Source: a bacterium (GTDB taxonomy: Bacteria > Patescibacteriota > Minisyncoccia > Phycocordibacterales > Phycocordibacteraceae). Taken from it: a DNA stretch of 39,132 bases. Positions 28,804 through 37,454 of the stretch are shown in pieces (position 1 is the stretch's first letter; each line of letters opens with the position of its first letter). The translations under genes and the position numbers were made by a program. The DNA is taken from the NCBI GenBank assembly GCA_021849125.1, contig JAJZTG010000006.1, positions 1-39,132 of the forward strand, in the 5' to 3' direction. The notes under the pieces were generated by a model, which worked only from the letters and a program-made list of their open reading frames with translations, had not been told where the DNA came from and searched no databases.

Positions 28804-31176
28804 TTATTTGAGATACTCGGCTGCTTCCGCGGGCGTGAGCGCATCGGGCGACGTGCCTTCCGGCAGGTAGATGCGGCGGAGGCCTTTCTTCAAGAAGAGC
28901 CCCTGCTTCGACTTGTAGAGCGTGATCGTCTTGCCGGTCTTCGGATGCTTGCCGACTTCTTTCACAATCTCGACACCACGCGGTGGCTTCTTCGGCTCGG
29001 CAAGGATCGCGAGCGCCTGATCGAGGGTTACCGTGTAGGGATCAGCGACAGCGGCCTTCAACGAGCGGAATTCGCCATCACTACCCACATACGGGCCGAA
29101 GCGTCCGGTGGAGGCGAAGACCGGCTTGCCGGTGCCTGGATGGGTCCCGAGCTCGCGCGGGAGGGAGAGGTAGCGGAGCGCATCAGCAAGCGTCACCTGC
29201 GAGAGGTCCGTACCAGGAGGGATGCTCGCGCGCTTTGCTGCTTTCTTCGGACGACCTTTGCCGCGCTTCTTCGGCTTCTCTTCAGCCGCTTCCGGTTCTT
29301 CCTCAAGCGCCATCTCGACGTACGGACCGTAGCGTCCGGTCTTTACGAAAATAGGCGCGCCGGTCTTCGGGTCGTGGCCGATCGGTTCGTCGCCCTTGAG
29401 CTCGACACCTTCTTCCGTGCGTGCACCGAGACAGTCCGGGTATTTCTTGCAGCTCATGAATACGCCGCCACGGCCGAGCTTGAACTCCATCGGGCTGCCA
29501 CAAAGCGGGCACGGGAACTCAGAGGGTGCATCGCCGAGTGCGGTCGCTTTAGGAAGCTTGTCTTTGGCGTGTACGGCTTTCTCGAATGGTCCATAGAATG
29601 CAGAGAGCGTAGCGACGTATCCGCGCTCGCCGCGCGCGATCTCGTCGAGCTCATCTTCCATCTCGGCCGTGAAGGTGTCGCTTACGTACTCGGGGAAGTG
29701 TTCCTCGAGCCAGCCGGAGACCACCATGCCGGTCGCGGTCGGCCGGAGCGTACGCCCAGTCTTCTCGACATAGCCGCGGTCCTGGATGGTCTTCATGATC
29801 GACGCATAAGTAGACGGACGTCCGATCCCGCGCTTCTCGAGTTCCTTGATGAGACCCGCTTCGGTGTAGCGGTTCGGCGGTTCGGTCTGCTTCTCGTCGC
29901 TGCCGAGCGAGATGAGCGTGAGCGCGTCGCCTTCCTTGAGGCTCGGGAGCTCGACGTCTTCGCCGCGTGCGCGGGTATCGAGTGCGAGCCAGCCCGGGAA
30001 GAGTACGCGCGAGCCGGTCGTCGAGAAGAGCGGGATGTCTGCGTCCGCTTTCGCGGCGATCGTCGTGCGCATGACCTTTGCGCTCGCCATCTGCGACGCG
30101 AGCGTACGGGTGCGGATGAGCGTGTAGAGCTGCTCTTCGTCAGGCGTGGCGCCTGCGCGCTCACGCGACGGCTCGGTGGGGCGCACGGCTTCGTGCGCTT
30201 CCTGCGCGTTCTTGCTCGTCGACTTGTAGGTGCGTACCTGTACGTACTCCCGGCCGAACTCCTGTTCGACGACGCCAGCCATCTTCGCGACCGCTTCCTT
30301 CGCGAGGGTTACCGAGTCGGTACGCATGTAGGTGATATGGCCCGCTTCGTAGAGTTTCTGCGCAGCACGCATCGTGCGCGATGGCGCGAAGCCGAGACGG
30401 GTCGAAGCAGCTTGCTGCAGGGTAGAAGTCGTGAAGGGGGGACGCGGATTGCGATCCTCTTCTTTCTCAGTGACCGACGCGACGCTCCAAGTAGCGCTCC
30501 GGCCGAGGGTCACGATCCGTTCTGCTTCTTCCGGGGTCGCCGGTTCTTCGACGCAGACAGCAGGGATCTTCTCGCTCTTTTTGGTGCGGAAGAGCGCGTT
30601 TAGGACGAAGTACGTGACGGGCACGAACGCCTTGATCTCGCGCTCACGTTCAGCGAGGATGCGGAGCGCGGGTGACTGCACGCGTCCGGCCGAGAGGCCG
30701 TACCGCACCTTCTTCCAGATGAGTCCCGAGAGATCGTAGCCGACGATACGGTCGAGGACGCGGCGTGCCTCTTGCGCTTCGCGCAGGTGTTCGTCGATCG
30801 CACGGGGATGAGCGAGGGCTTCCTCGATCGCGCTTTTGGTGATCTCGTGGAAAACGACGCGCTGCGGTTTCTTGAGTCCTGCCACCTCCTTGATGTGCCA
30901 GGCGATCGCTTCGCCTTCGCGGTCGGGGTCGGTCGCGAGGAAGATCTCATCGGCCTTTTCGGCAGCGCGTTCGATCTTCGCGATCGTCTCACGCTTCTCG
31001 GCAGGGATCACGTAGCGCGGCACGAAACCGCCCTCGATATCGACGGCGTCCTTGTTGCTCTTTGGGAGGTCGCGGATATGGCCGACCGAAGCGAGGACGG
31101 TGTAATCCTTGCCCAAATAGTTACCGATGGTCTTCGCCTTGGTGGGCGACTCGACGATAAGTAAACGTTTGCTCAT
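28804..31176 (-). CDS. topA: DNA topoisomerase I (type IA)
   Basis: A 790-residue type IA topoisomerase that relaxes negative supercoils. The TOPRIM domain begins LLIVESPTKAKTIGNYLG and includes TDPDREGEAIAWH; the catalytic tyrosine is Y283 in ITYMRTDS, followed by RPTEPS and KRGIGRPSTYASI. After the core there is one four-cysteine zinc finger (CPLCG...CKKYPDC, about 568-592), then two or three GRFGPYV-type repeats (TGAPIFVKTGRYGPYV, TGKPVFASTGRFGPYV). A Lys-rich linker (KPKKRGKGRPKKAAK) joins them. This is the common bacterial architecture, with fewer zinc fingers than E. coli. Confidence 0.95.
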   Translation of the reverse strand: MSKRLLIVESPTKAKTIGNYLGKDYTVLASVGHIRDLPKSNKDAVDIEGGFVPRYVIPAEKRETIAKIERAAEKADEIFLATDPDREGEAIAWHIKEVAGLKKPQRVVFHEITKSAIEEALAHPRAIDEHLREAQEARRVLDRIVGYDLSGLIWKKVRYGLSAGRVQSPALRILAEREREIKAFVPVTYFVLNALFRTKKSEKIPAVCVEEPATPEEAERIVTLGRSATWSVASVTEKEEDRNPRPPFTTSTLQQAASTRLGFAPSRTMRAAQKLYEAGHITYMRTDSVTLAKEAVAKMAGVVEQEFGREYVQVRTYKSTSKNAQEAHEAVRPTEPSRERAGATPDEEQLYTLIRTRTLASQMASAKVMRTTIAAKADADIPLFSTTGSRVLFPGWLALDTRARGEDVELPSLKEGDALTLISLGSDEKQTEPPNRYTEAGLIKELEKRGIGRPSTYASIMKTIQDRGYVEKTGRTLRPTATGMVVSGWLEEHFPEYVSDTFTAEMEDELDEIARGERGYVATLSAFYGPFEKAVHAKDKLPKATALGDAPSEFPCPLCGSPMEFKLGRGGVFMSCKKYPDCLGARTEEGVELKGDEPIGHDPKTGAPIFVKTGRYGPYVEMALEEEPEAAEEKPKKRGKGRPKKAAKRASIPPGTDLSQVTLADALRYLSLPRELGTHPGTGKPVFASTGRFGPYVGSDGEFRSLKAAVADPYTVTLDQALAILAEPKKPPRGVEIVKEVGKHPKTGKTITLYKSKQGLFLKKGLRRIYLPEGTSPDALTPAEAAEYLK

Positions 31177-31216
31177 TCATCCACTCTTAACCCGTATACC
31201 TATATATGGTCAAGGG

Positions 31217-31996
31217 CTACTGTACGACTTCGGCGACGATCGGGTGGTGGTCGGAACCATAACGATCGCTCAATACGGAGGCATCCTGTACGCGGAATAC
31301 GGACGAGACGAGGATGTGATCGAGCTGCGAGCGGGAGAGGACATGCGTCGCTTTGCCGCGCATCACGTTCGTGAGCGAGTGCTCGACGAAGCGTCGTTCG
31401 ATGTGGGAACGCTCGCGCGTATAGAAGAGCGTATCGGTGGCTTTGCCGCCTAAGAGCCAGTTGAGTGGCGTGATGTGCGGGCGCTCGAGCGTATTGAAAT
31501 CGCCGCAGACGATCGTAGGGAATTCCGGGTCGCGCTCGAGCATCGCACGCTCGAATTCCTTGAGACGCATCGCGGGCTGGAGAAGGACGAGGTGGAGATT
31601 GAAGACGCGTACGCGCGTATCGTTTTTCATGAGATCTGCGAACAGCCCGTGTCGGTTGCGTGTCTCGGAGAAATGCCATGGGCGCATGAAGCGCACGAAA
31701 AGACGCGTACGCATCGGCAAGGTCGCCCAATAATCCTCAAAAGGAATGATGCCTTGGCTCACGATGGGGTAGTGCGAAAGGATGACGTTGTACATCGGCT
31801 CGACCTTGCCAGAGGGCAGATGCTTTTCCGTATCGATCTCGAAAGCGATATGACAGGGCAACGTTTTCAGTCTTTCGAGGAAGACCGGAGGGACTTCCTG
31901 GAGACAGAAAAGATCGAAGTCGGTTTGGGACACGAAGTCGAACGCGCGCTCGAGCTCCGCGTTCCGGTACAGCATGTTCCAAGAGTAGATGATCAT
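31217..31996 (-). CDS. Endonuclease/exonuclease/phosphatase family protein
   Basis: A 259-residue EEP (DNase I-like) fold enzyme, a metal-dependent phosphodiesterase. Marks are YSWNMLY (strand with the metal-contact Asn), FCLQEVPP (metal-binding Glu), VFNLHLVLLQ, VCGDFNT (catalytic Asp and Asn) and DHILVS...GSDHHPIVAEV (final Asp-His). No signal peptide or membrane segment. The ATG at 31996 overlaps the dprA stop as ATGA, pointing to translational coupling. Whether it acts on DNA, RNA or phospholipid head groups cannot be told. Coupling to dprA suggests DNA handling. Confidence 0.83.
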   Translation of the reverse strand: MIIYSWNMLYRNAELERAFDFVSQTDFDLFCLQEVPPVFLERLKTLPCHIAFEIDTEKHLPSGKVEPMYNVILSHYPIVSQGIIPFEDYWATLPMRTRLFVRFMRPWHFSETRNRHGLFADLMKNDTRVRVFNLHLVLLQPAMRLKEFERAMLERDPEFPTIVCGDFNTLERPHITPLNWLLGGKATDTLFYTRERSHIERRFVEHSLTNVMRGKATHVLSRSQLDHILVSSVFRVQDASVLSDRYGSDHHPIVAEVVQ

Positions 31997-32850
31997 ATGC
32001 GATGCCACGCGCCGAATTCTTCTTTCACGAGGCCGCGGAGCTCAAGCGCGACGAGCGCAGTGAGCGCGTCCGAAGCGCCGAGCGAGCTTTCGCGAAGGAT
32101 CAGGTCGCGCGGCATGGGTTCCTGAAGCATACCCCAGATAACTCCTTCCGCGTCGGTGAGGTCGCTCGGCGCTTCGTTTTGCCTCGATCCCTCTCGTGGC
32201 GGAATACGAAGCGCCTCGAGGATGTGGAGCGGCTCGCTCACCAGGGTCGCGCCGAGTCGGAGGAAGAGATGCGAGCCGAACGAGTGCGGATCCTTGATGC
32301 GATGCGGGATGCACAGGAGCTCGCGATTATATTCGCCTGCAAGGCGCGCGGTGATGAGCGTGCCAGATTTTTCACCCGCTTCGATCACGAGTACTGCATC
32401 AGCGAGTCCGACCATGAGGCGGTTGCGTTCGGGGAAGTAGTAGGGTCGCGAGAGCTCATCTGGCGCGTACTCGGAAAGGAGGCCTCCGCCTGAAGCGACG
32501 ATGTCTTCAACAAGCGCACGATTGGCGCGCGGGTAGATGACGTCTTTCCCGAGACCAGAGCCTGGGACCGCAAGCGTATGAAGCCCGGCGGCAAGCGCGG
32601 CTTTATGCGCACAGGTATCGACACCGAGCGCGAGTCCGGAGACGATCGAGACCGGATAGTCCGCAAGCCCTGCGATGAGCATCTCGCACGCTTCTTGTCC
32701 GTAGCGGGTCATCGCGCGACTGCCTACCACCGTGAGGAGCTTATGACCTTCAGGTGGTAGTGCGCCACGCATCCAGAGCTTTGCGGGAGGTTGCGGTATT
32801 TCGAAAAGCTGCCGAGGCAACTCATCTCGTATGAGCTCGCGTATCTCCAT
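31993..32850 (-). CDS. dprA: DNA-processing protein DprA/Smf
   Basis: A 285-residue DprA that binds incoming single-stranded DNA and loads RecA in natural transformation. The Rossmann core has VGSRAMTRYGQEAC (about 50-63), SGLALGVDTCAHKAAL, TLAVPGSGLG and LLSEYAPDEL, then NRLMVGLADAVLVIEAGEKSGTLITARLAGEYNRELLCIPH. A C-terminal winged-helix-like region (about 225-285) follows, often found in DprA. The start at 32850 follows GGTATACT by 6 nt, so the mRNA is likely leaderless. It is consistent with the competence machinery common in Patescibacteria. Confidence 0.9.
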   Translation of the reverse strand: MEIRELIRDELPRQLFEIPQPPAKLWMRGALPPEGHKLLTVVGSRAMTRYGQEACEMLIAGLADYPVSIVSGLALGVDTCAHKAALAAGLHTLAVPGSGLGKDVIYPRANRALVEDIVASGGGLLSEYAPDELSRPYYFPERNRLMVGLADAVLVIEAGEKSGTLITARLAGEYNRELLCIPHRIKDPHSFGSHLFLRLGATLVSEPLHILEALRIPPREGSRQNEAPSDLTDAEGVIWGMLQEPMPRDLILRESSLGASDALTALVALELRGLVKEEFGAWHRI

Positions 32851-32887
32851 ATTTTCAGTATACCTTTGCAGCATCGCGATATTCTTG

Positions 32888-32893
32888 TATAGT
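32888..32893 (+). promoter_or_regulatory. -10 box of the 32945 orphan gene
   Basis: TGTATAGT (TATAGT at 32888-32893), divergent from and close to the dprA promoter, about 50 nt before the ATG. Confidence 0.5.
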
Positions 32894-32944
32894 CGGACAG
32901 GATTTCACCCGTGTACAACTGTCATCATAGAGGAGTTCAGAAGC

Positions 32945-33352
32945 ATGCCCGCTACTCAGCAAGCAGGACAAAAGAAGATCATCATCGCCGAAAACCGCGG
33001 TAACGACCAATGGCTACGACACTGGGTCAAGGACACCGTCAAATGTGCCCACCCTCATCAATACAGTGTCGCCGAAGAAGCGTATCTGGTCGCACGCAGC
33101 CTTCGCGAGGCAGGGGAGGACGTTACGGTCATCATCGGCCAGCCGGAAAAGTGGTTCATCCACGAGCTTGATCCCGAGGAAGAGGTTGCGCGCGAATCGT
33201 TCCGCGACAGTTTCCGAGCTCTCGGCCTGGATGAAGAAGACATCATCGACCTCGGTGACTATCCAGGCAACAGCGCAGCAAGGATCAAAGCGATGCAAGG
33301 CAAATTGCAACAGGTATGCGGTTTCTGTTTTACAGAGCCCGCTACCGTCTGA
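32945..33352 (+). CDS. Orphan protein, unknown function
   Basis: A 135-residue soluble protein I do not recognise. It opens with a KKIIIAENRG strand, has a Trp-rich patch (QWLRHWVKD), a helix EEAYLVARSLREAGEDVTVIIGQ, an acidic middle (DPEEEVARE...LGLDEEDIIDLGDYPG) and ends with CGFC, a CxxC pair near the C-terminus. The alternating strand-helix order resembles a small Rossmann-like or flavodoxin-like fold, but no nucleotide motif is visible. The ATG at 32945 is set by GAGGAG 10 nt upstream. It is a single-gene unit ended by a terminator. Confidence 0.65.
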   Translation: MPATQQAGQKKIIIAENRGNDQWLRHWVKDTVKCAHPHQYSVAEEAYLVARSLREAGEDVTVIIGQPEKWFIHELDPEEEVARESFRDSFRALGLDEEDIIDLGDYPGNSAARIKAMQGKLQQVCGFCFTEPATV

Positions 33353-33367
33353 CTTTTCACCACCCAC

Positions 33368-33396
33368 AATACCGCCTCAGGCGGTATTTCCTTTTA
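33368..33396 (+). terminator. Terminator of the 32945 gene
   Basis: AATACCGCC-tca-GGCGGTATT followed by TCCTTTTAT. Confidence 0.8.
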
Positions 33397-33398
33397 TC

Positions 33399-33427
33399 TT
33401 GCCTTTATTCGAAACTCGTTTTATAGT
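33399..33427 (+). promoter_or_regulatory. Sigma70-type promoter of the 33473 gene
   Basis: TTGCCT and TATAGT with a 17-nt spacer, about 45 nt before the ATG. Confidence 0.6.
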
Positions 33428-33472
33428 AAAAGACAGGTTATCTGTACACGAAACTGATGCGAGGAGACCATC

Positions 33473-33868
33473 ATGAATCTGAGTCAAAACGGATTGGTCG
33501 TAGTCATAAGCGATTCGATCTCTGCAGAAACGCGTTGGGGGATCCAGAACATAGCCGATGACCAGTGCTTTGATTTTTTCGCACCGGTTCTCGTCAAGGC
33601 TGCCCTCAGGGAAATAGGGATGTGTATGAATCCCGAAGGTTGTATCGTCGTCTTCAATGTGAGCGCTCTTCACGGACAATCCGATGATGACAATCAAGAG
33701 GTGTTCGCTCGGGACAAAAAGATGTTCATGGAAAATCTGACGAAATTAGGCGTCCCGCTAGAACAAGTGTTGGATGTCGACAGCCTTGGTGAAGGCAAGG
33801 TCCTCGAACAAACTTTCGATCTCGCGCACCGGATAGTCCGGATGCGTCCTTGCGATTCCTTTCAGTGA
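33473..33868 (+). CDS. Orphan protein, unknown function
   Basis: A 131-residue soluble protein I do not recognise. It begins GLVVVISDSISAETRWGIQNIA, followed by a helix (APVLVKAALREIG), a strand (GCIVVFNVSALHG), an acidic loop (SDDDNQEVFARD) and helices to the end. The layout is alpha/beta. The neighbouring orphan at 32945 has a similar size, order and expression signals, so the two may be distant relatives or partners. A GAGGAG lies 6 nt before the ATG. Own promoter and terminator. Confidence 0.65.
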   Translation: MNLSQNGLVVVISDSISAETRWGIQNIADDQCFDFFAPVLVKAALREIGMCMNPEGCIVVFNVSALHGQSDDDNQEVFARDKKMFMENLTKLGVPLEQVLDVDSLGEGKVLEQTFDLAHRIVRMRPCDSFQ

Positions 33869-33886
33869 GGTACGCAAAAACATTTC

Positions 33887-33915
33887 AATGCCGCCCCCGG
33901 GCGGCATTTTCCTTT
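33887..33915 (+). terminator. Terminator of the 33473 gene
   Basis: AATGCCGCC-cccg-GGCGGCATT followed by TTCCTTTG. Confidence 0.8.
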
Positions 33916-33916
33916 G

Positions 33917-33925
33917 TGGTATACT
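33917..33925 (+). promoter_or_regulatory. Extended -10 promoter of serS
   Basis: TGGTATACT, 10 nt before the ATG at 33936. Confidence 0.6.
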
Positions 33926-33935
33926 CGCTCGTAAC

Positions 33936-35207
33936 ATGCTCGATATTCATTTCATCCGCGAAAACGCTGACATCGTGAAGGCCGGTGCTGCGAAAAAGCA
34001 CATCGATGTCGATATCGACAAGCTCGTTGCCGTCGACGAGGAGCGCAAGCGCCTGCGCTTCGACCTCGATACCAAGCGTGCAGAGCAGAATCGCCGGAGC
34101 GCAGAGATCCAGCGCGCACAAGGGGAGGAGCGCGAGAAACTCCTCGAAGCGATGCGTCAGCTGAAGAGCGGCATGACGGAAGAAGAAGAGCAGCTGAAGC
34201 AGGTGATGGTCGAGTGGCAGAAGCTCATGCTCGCGGTGCCGAACATCCCTGACATGTCGGTGCCCGATGGCGATAGCGACGCGGATAATCTCGAAGTGCG
34301 CGTGTGGGGCGAGAAGCCGACCTTCGATTTCAAGCCGAAGCCGCACTTCGAGCTCATGCAGTCCCTCGGCATGGCCGATTTCGAGCGCGGCGCGAAGGTC
34401 GCTGGCTTCCGCGGCTGGTTCCTCGTGGGTGATGGCGCGCGCCTTCTCTGGGGTCTACGCCGTTTCGTCGAGGACCGCTTCATGAATCGCGAGGGCTTCA
34501 CGCCACTCGTCGCTCCTTCGCTCGTCCGTCGTGAGCCGTTCGTCGGTACCGGCTATCTTCCGCAGAGCGAGGAAGACCTCTACAAGACTCAGGATGGCGA
34601 ATACCTCTCGGGTACGGCCGAAGTGGGCACGATGGGATACTACATGGACGAAGTCGTCGACAAGAACGCGCTTCCGATCAAGTTCTTCGCATACTCGCCG
34701 GCGTTCCGCCGCGAAGCGGGCAGTCACGGCAAAGACGAGAAAGGCGTGTTCCGCGTGCATGAGTTTGAGAAGTACGAGCAGGTCGTCCTCTGTGAGGCGG
34801 ATCATGCCGAGAGCGTGCGTCAGCACGAGGCGCTCACGGAAAACTCGGAGAAGCTCCTCCAGGAGCTCGGCCTCCATTACCACGTCGTGGTCAACTGCGG
34901 CGGCGACCTCGGTCTCGGTCAGGTGAAGAAATACGACCTCGAGGCATGGATGCCCTCCGAGGAGCGCTTCCGCGAGACCCACTCCGCCTCCTATTTTCAT
35001 GATTTCCAGACGCGCCGTCTGAACATCCGCTACCGTGATGAAGACGGCACCTTGAAGTTCGTGCATTCGCTTAACAACACCGCCCTCGCGATGCCGCGCA
35101 TCCTCACGCATATCGTCGAGAATTATCAGCAGGCAGATGGGACGATAAAAGTGCCCGAGGTCCTCGTACCGTATGTCGGGAAGAGCGTCATCGGCAGAAC
35201 CGCGTAG
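33936..35207 (+). CDS. serS: Seryl-tRNA synthetase
   Basis: A 423-residue class II synthetase that charges tRNA-Ser and recognises the long variable arm through its N-terminal coiled coil (about 30-105, EERKRLRFDLDTKRAEQNRR...). The catalytic core has the motif 2 region FRREAGSHGKDEKGVFRVHEFEKYEQ, the serine-binding SGTAEVG, CGGDLGLGQVKKYDLEAWMP and motif 3 SLNNTALAMPRIL. Start at 33936 is set by the -10 box and the family's N-terminus (MLDIHFIRENADIV); the track start lies in the terminator. It ends 35 nt inside the next gene. It is relevant to the odd type II tRNA at 3835. Confidence 0.95.
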   Translation: MLDIHFIRENADIVKAGAAKKHIDVDIDKLVAVDEERKRLRFDLDTKRAEQNRRSAEIQRAQGEEREKLLEAMRQLKSGMTEEEEQLKQVMVEWQKLMLAVPNIPDMSVPDGDSDADNLEVRVWGEKPTFDFKPKPHFELMQSLGMADFERGAKVAGFRGWFLVGDGARLLWGLRRFVEDRFMNREGFTPLVAPSLVRREPFVGTGYLPQSEEDLYKTQDGEYLSGTAEVGTMGYYMDEVVDKNALPIKFFAYSPAFRREAGSHGKDEKGVFRVHEFEKYEQVVLCEADHAESVRQHEALTENSEKLLQELGLHYHVVVNCGGDLGLGQVKKYDLEAWMPSEERFRETHSASYFHDFQTRRLNIRYRDEDGTLKFVHSLNNTALAMPRILTHIVENYQQADGTIKVPEVLVPYVGKSVIGRTA

Positions 35208-36012
35208 CGGCCGGCTTGCGGACAGACGACGACGCAGTCGTCGTCGTGCGCTCGTAGCACTCGCGACACTTCTTGTTTTTACGCTTGTTGGTGTAGTCTA
35301 CGGTCTCCATCAGCCAGCAGTCCGCATCGCGCAAGTGACCATCTATGGTGCCGATCAGTCGCTTGCCGATGTGGCCCGCACAGCGATGCAAGGGTCGTAC
35401 CTCGGCATCATTCCGCGCGACTCGTTCTTTTTCGTGCCGAAAGGAGAGATCCGTTCGAAGATTCTCTCAGCCCATCAGGATATGGCGGCCGTTTCAATCT
35501 TCCGAAACGGTTTCACCGGCCTTTCCATAAAATTGGATTATCGCGTTCCGGTGGCACGCTGGTGCGGTGCGGCGCCCAAGCTCGCGGCCAGCTCGACGTC
35601 TTCCGATGCTTCAAACGGCTGCTACCTTTTCGATGCCAACGGCTACGTCTACGGGCTAAGCGATCCCGATGCTGCACCGCTCAACGCAGCGCTCCTCTAC
35701 GAACCAATTTCATCAGAGAGTATCATCGGCTCGACTTTGCCGAGCGCTGACGTGCTTCCGCCCATCTTCGATTTTGCGCGGCAGTTCGCTTCCTTCGGCT
35801 CACCGGCGGCATCGATCGCCATCCGTAGCGACGAGGTCGACGTGTACGTAAAAAGCGGTACGCGTATCACCTACGTGCTCGGGGAGGAACAGGAGGCGTT
35901 TGCCGCGCTCGTTTCAGCTCGCGCAAACCTAAATCTCGCGGACGGGTCGATCGAGTACGTTGATTTGCGTTTCCCGGGCAAGGTGTATTTGAAAAAAAGA
36001 AACGCGCCGTAG
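35173..36012 (+). CDS. FtsQ/DivIB-like cell-division protein
   Basis: A 279-residue bitopic membrane protein. A very basic cytoplasmic tail (RRRRSRRR, about 18-25) is followed by a membrane helix (about 26-44) and a POTRA-like domain opening VRIAQVTIYGADQSLADVARTAMQ (about 50-120), then a beta domain. This is the FtsQ/DivIB layout that links early and late divisome proteins. Two cysteines in the outer domain (RWCGAAP, NGCYLF) could form a disulfide. It overlaps serS by 35 nt in another frame, so it is probably co-expressed. No other division genes are adjacent. Confidence 0.8.
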   Translation: MSGRASSAEPRSGRLADRRRRSRRRALVALATLLVFTLVGVVYGLHQPAVRIAQVTIYGADQSLADVARTAMQGSYLGIIPRDSFFFVPKGEIRSKILSAHQDMAAVSIFRNGFTGLSIKLDYRVPVARWCGAAPKLAASSTSSDASNGCYLFDANGYVYGLSDPDAAPLNAALLYEPISSESIIGSTLPSADVLPPIFDFARQFASFGSPAASIAIRSDEVDVYVKSGTRITYVLGEEQEAFAALVSARANLNLADGSIEYVDLRFPGKVYLKKRNAP

Positions 36013-36032
36013 AAAGCGCGCGTTTTGCAGCA
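35999..36032. terminator. Bidirectional terminator after ftsQ-like gene
   Basis: AAACGCGC-cgtagaaa-GCGCGCGTTTT, with an A-tract on the left serving the minus-strand gene at 36035. Confidence 0.8.
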
Positions 36033-36034
36033 GG

Positions 36035-36358
36035 TCAGCCGATGCATACGTGGTAGGCCAACGAGAGGGTTATGTAGAACTGTGAAGTGCCTTGGATCTT
36101 CCAGGCTTTTGAGCGGCGCATATTGATACGGACCTCCAGCTTCCCGAGGAATTCCCACGGACGACTGCCGTTTTGCAGCCGTTTCTCAACTCGATGCATC
36201 GAGAGGACGAACAGGTCATCAGCTACGCTCACGTCTTCGACGAAGCCTCTGTAGAGGAGGTCTTGCCATGTTCCGCTAAAGGGTTTGCCGATGAACTTGC
36301 TCGGGTCCGTCAGGATCTTTTGCCAATCTACTTCTGGATCCATGCGTTCGCCTCGCAT
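36035..36358 (-). CDS. Small orphan protein, unknown function
   Basis: A 107-residue soluble protein I do not recognise. It opens with an acidic-amphipathic stretch (MDPEVDWQKILTDPSKFIG), has a predicted beta core (VSVADDLFVLSMHRVEKRL) and a strand-rich, basic end (LEVRINMRRSKAWKI...FYITLSLAYHV). No membrane segment. AAAGGAG lies 6 nt before the ATG at 36358; a second ATG at codon 6 is an alternative. The promoter is TGCTATAGT at 36393-36401. It is divergent from dus. Confidence 0.65.
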   Translation of the reverse strand: MRGERMDPEVDWQKILTDPSKFIGKPFSGTWQDLLYRGFVEDVSVADDLFVLSMHRVEKRLQNGSRPWEFLGKLEVRINMRRSKAWKIQGTSQFYITLSLAYHVCIG

Positions 36359-36392
36359 GATGGACTCCTTTCTTGCTGTTTTTCCGAAGGAG

Positions 36393-36401
36393 ACTATAGC
36401 A
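36393..36401 (-). promoter_or_regulatory. Extended -10 promoter of the 36358 gene
   Basis: TGCTATAGT followed by CTCC, identical over 13 nt to the leftward promoter at the window's start. Confidence 0.6.
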
Positions 36402-36428
36402 CGCAGATTGTGCCCGAGCCATGCAAGA

Positions 36429-36437
36429 TGCTAGGGT
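36429..36437 (+). promoter_or_regulatory. Extended -10 of dus
   Basis: TGCTAGGGT, 6 nt before the ATG at 36444; weak -10 but the same placement as other leaderless genes here. Confidence 0.4.
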
Positions 36438-36443
36438 ACGACT

Positions 36444-37409
36444 ATGTCGTTCTGGAAGGAGCTCAAGAAGCCTTTTTTCGTCATGGCGCCGATGGCCGAT
36501 GTCACCGACGCGGCGTTCCGCGCGCTTGTCGCGAAGCGAGGCGCGCCGAATGTTTTCTGGACCGAGTTCGTCTCGGCTGATGGTCTTTACCACACGCGTG
36601 AGATCGCGAAGATGCCGGACAGTGAGAACCCGCTCATGCGCGATTTAGAGAAGAGTGACGCAGAGCGGCCGATCGTCGCCCAGCTTTTCTCAAGCAATCC
36701 GGAGATGATGGCCTACGCGGCCAAGCTCGTCGCCGAACTCGGCTTCGACGGGATCGATATCAACATGGGGTGCCCCGATCGCTCGATCGAGAAGCAGGGA
36801 AGCGGCGCCGCGATGATGAAGACCCCCGAGGTGGCGCGCGCCGTGATCCTTGCGGCAAAGACCGCGGGTATTCCCGTTTCCGTGAAGACGCGCATCGGGT
36901 ACAACAAGGAGTCGATGGAAGAGTGGCTTCCGGTCGTGCTTGAGATCGCCCCTGAAGCGCTCACGGTGCACTTGCGCACGCGCAAGGAAATGTCCTTGGT
37001 GCCGGCGCATTGGGAGCTCATGCAGAAAGCGGTCGAGATCCGTGACCGTGTGAATCCGAACGTGCGTCTGATCGGCAATGGCGACGTGACGAGTGTCGAA
37101 GAGGGTACGCACCTCGTCGCCGAGACCGGATGCGATGGAGTGATGATCGGGCGCGGCATGTTCGGCAACCCGTGGGTCTTCGCGGGGCGGAAGAGCGAGG
37201 ATACGCCGCTTGAAGAGAAGCTGGAGGCGCTTATCGAGCTCGCGCACGGCTTTGAAGCGCTCACACCCAAAAAGAATTTTTCGATACTGAAAAAGCACAT
37301 CAAGGCGTTCGTCACCGGCTTTGCGGGCGCGGCGGAACTTCGCGCGAAGCTCATGGAGACGGAGTCCGCAGCCGAGCTTGAAGCGGTGATCGCAAGCGCT
37401 GCCCGATAA
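36444..37409 (+). CDS. dus: tRNA-dihydrouridine synthase
   Basis: A 321-residue FMN enzyme that reduces uridine in tRNA D-loops. The TIM-barrel signatures are MAPMADVTDAAFRAL (about 15-29), VAQLFSSNPEMMAYAA, GIDINMGCPDRSIEKQGSGAAMM with the catalytic cysteine in MGCP, VSVKTRIGY, HLRTRKE and GNGDV...GCDGVMIGRGMFGNPW (FMN phosphate site). The C-terminal helical domain is present. Conserved glycines in this last motif use GGA codons, which shows that GGA is read as glycine in this organism. Confidence 0.93.
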   Translation: MSFWKELKKPFFVMAPMADVTDAAFRALVAKRGAPNVFWTEFVSADGLYHTREIAKMPDSENPLMRDLEKSDAERPIVAQLFSSNPEMMAYAAKLVAELGFDGIDINMGCPDRSIEKQGSGAAMMKTPEVARAVILAAKTAGIPVSVKTRIGYNKESMEEWLPVVLEIAPEALTVHLRTRKEMSLVPAHWELMQKAVEIRDRVNPNVRLIGNGDVTSVEEGTHLVAETGCDGVMIGRGMFGNPWVFAGRKSEDTPLEEKLEALIELAHGFEALTPKKNFSILKKHIKAFVTGFAGAAELRAKLMETESAAELEAVIASAAR

Positions 37410-37449
37410 AAAAGAAAACGCCCGCCAAGACCAGGAGGTCAAGGCGGGC
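37408..37449. terminator. Bidirectional terminator between dus and orphan gene
   Basis: GCCCGCC-aa-GACC-agga-GGTC-aa-GGCGGGC, with an A-rich left side giving a U-tract for the minus-strand transcript. Confidence 0.8.
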
Positions 37450-37454
37450 TGCTG

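Noticed and set aside
28945-30603. 552-codon plus-strand ORF opposite topA
   Set aside because: It is the antisense shadow of topA, with composition driven by topA codons and no recognisable domains; topA has all type IA motifs.
35188-35391. Minus-strand ORF at the serS/ftsQ overlap
   Set aside because: Shadow of the basic N-terminal tail of the FtsQ-like protein; no start signals.
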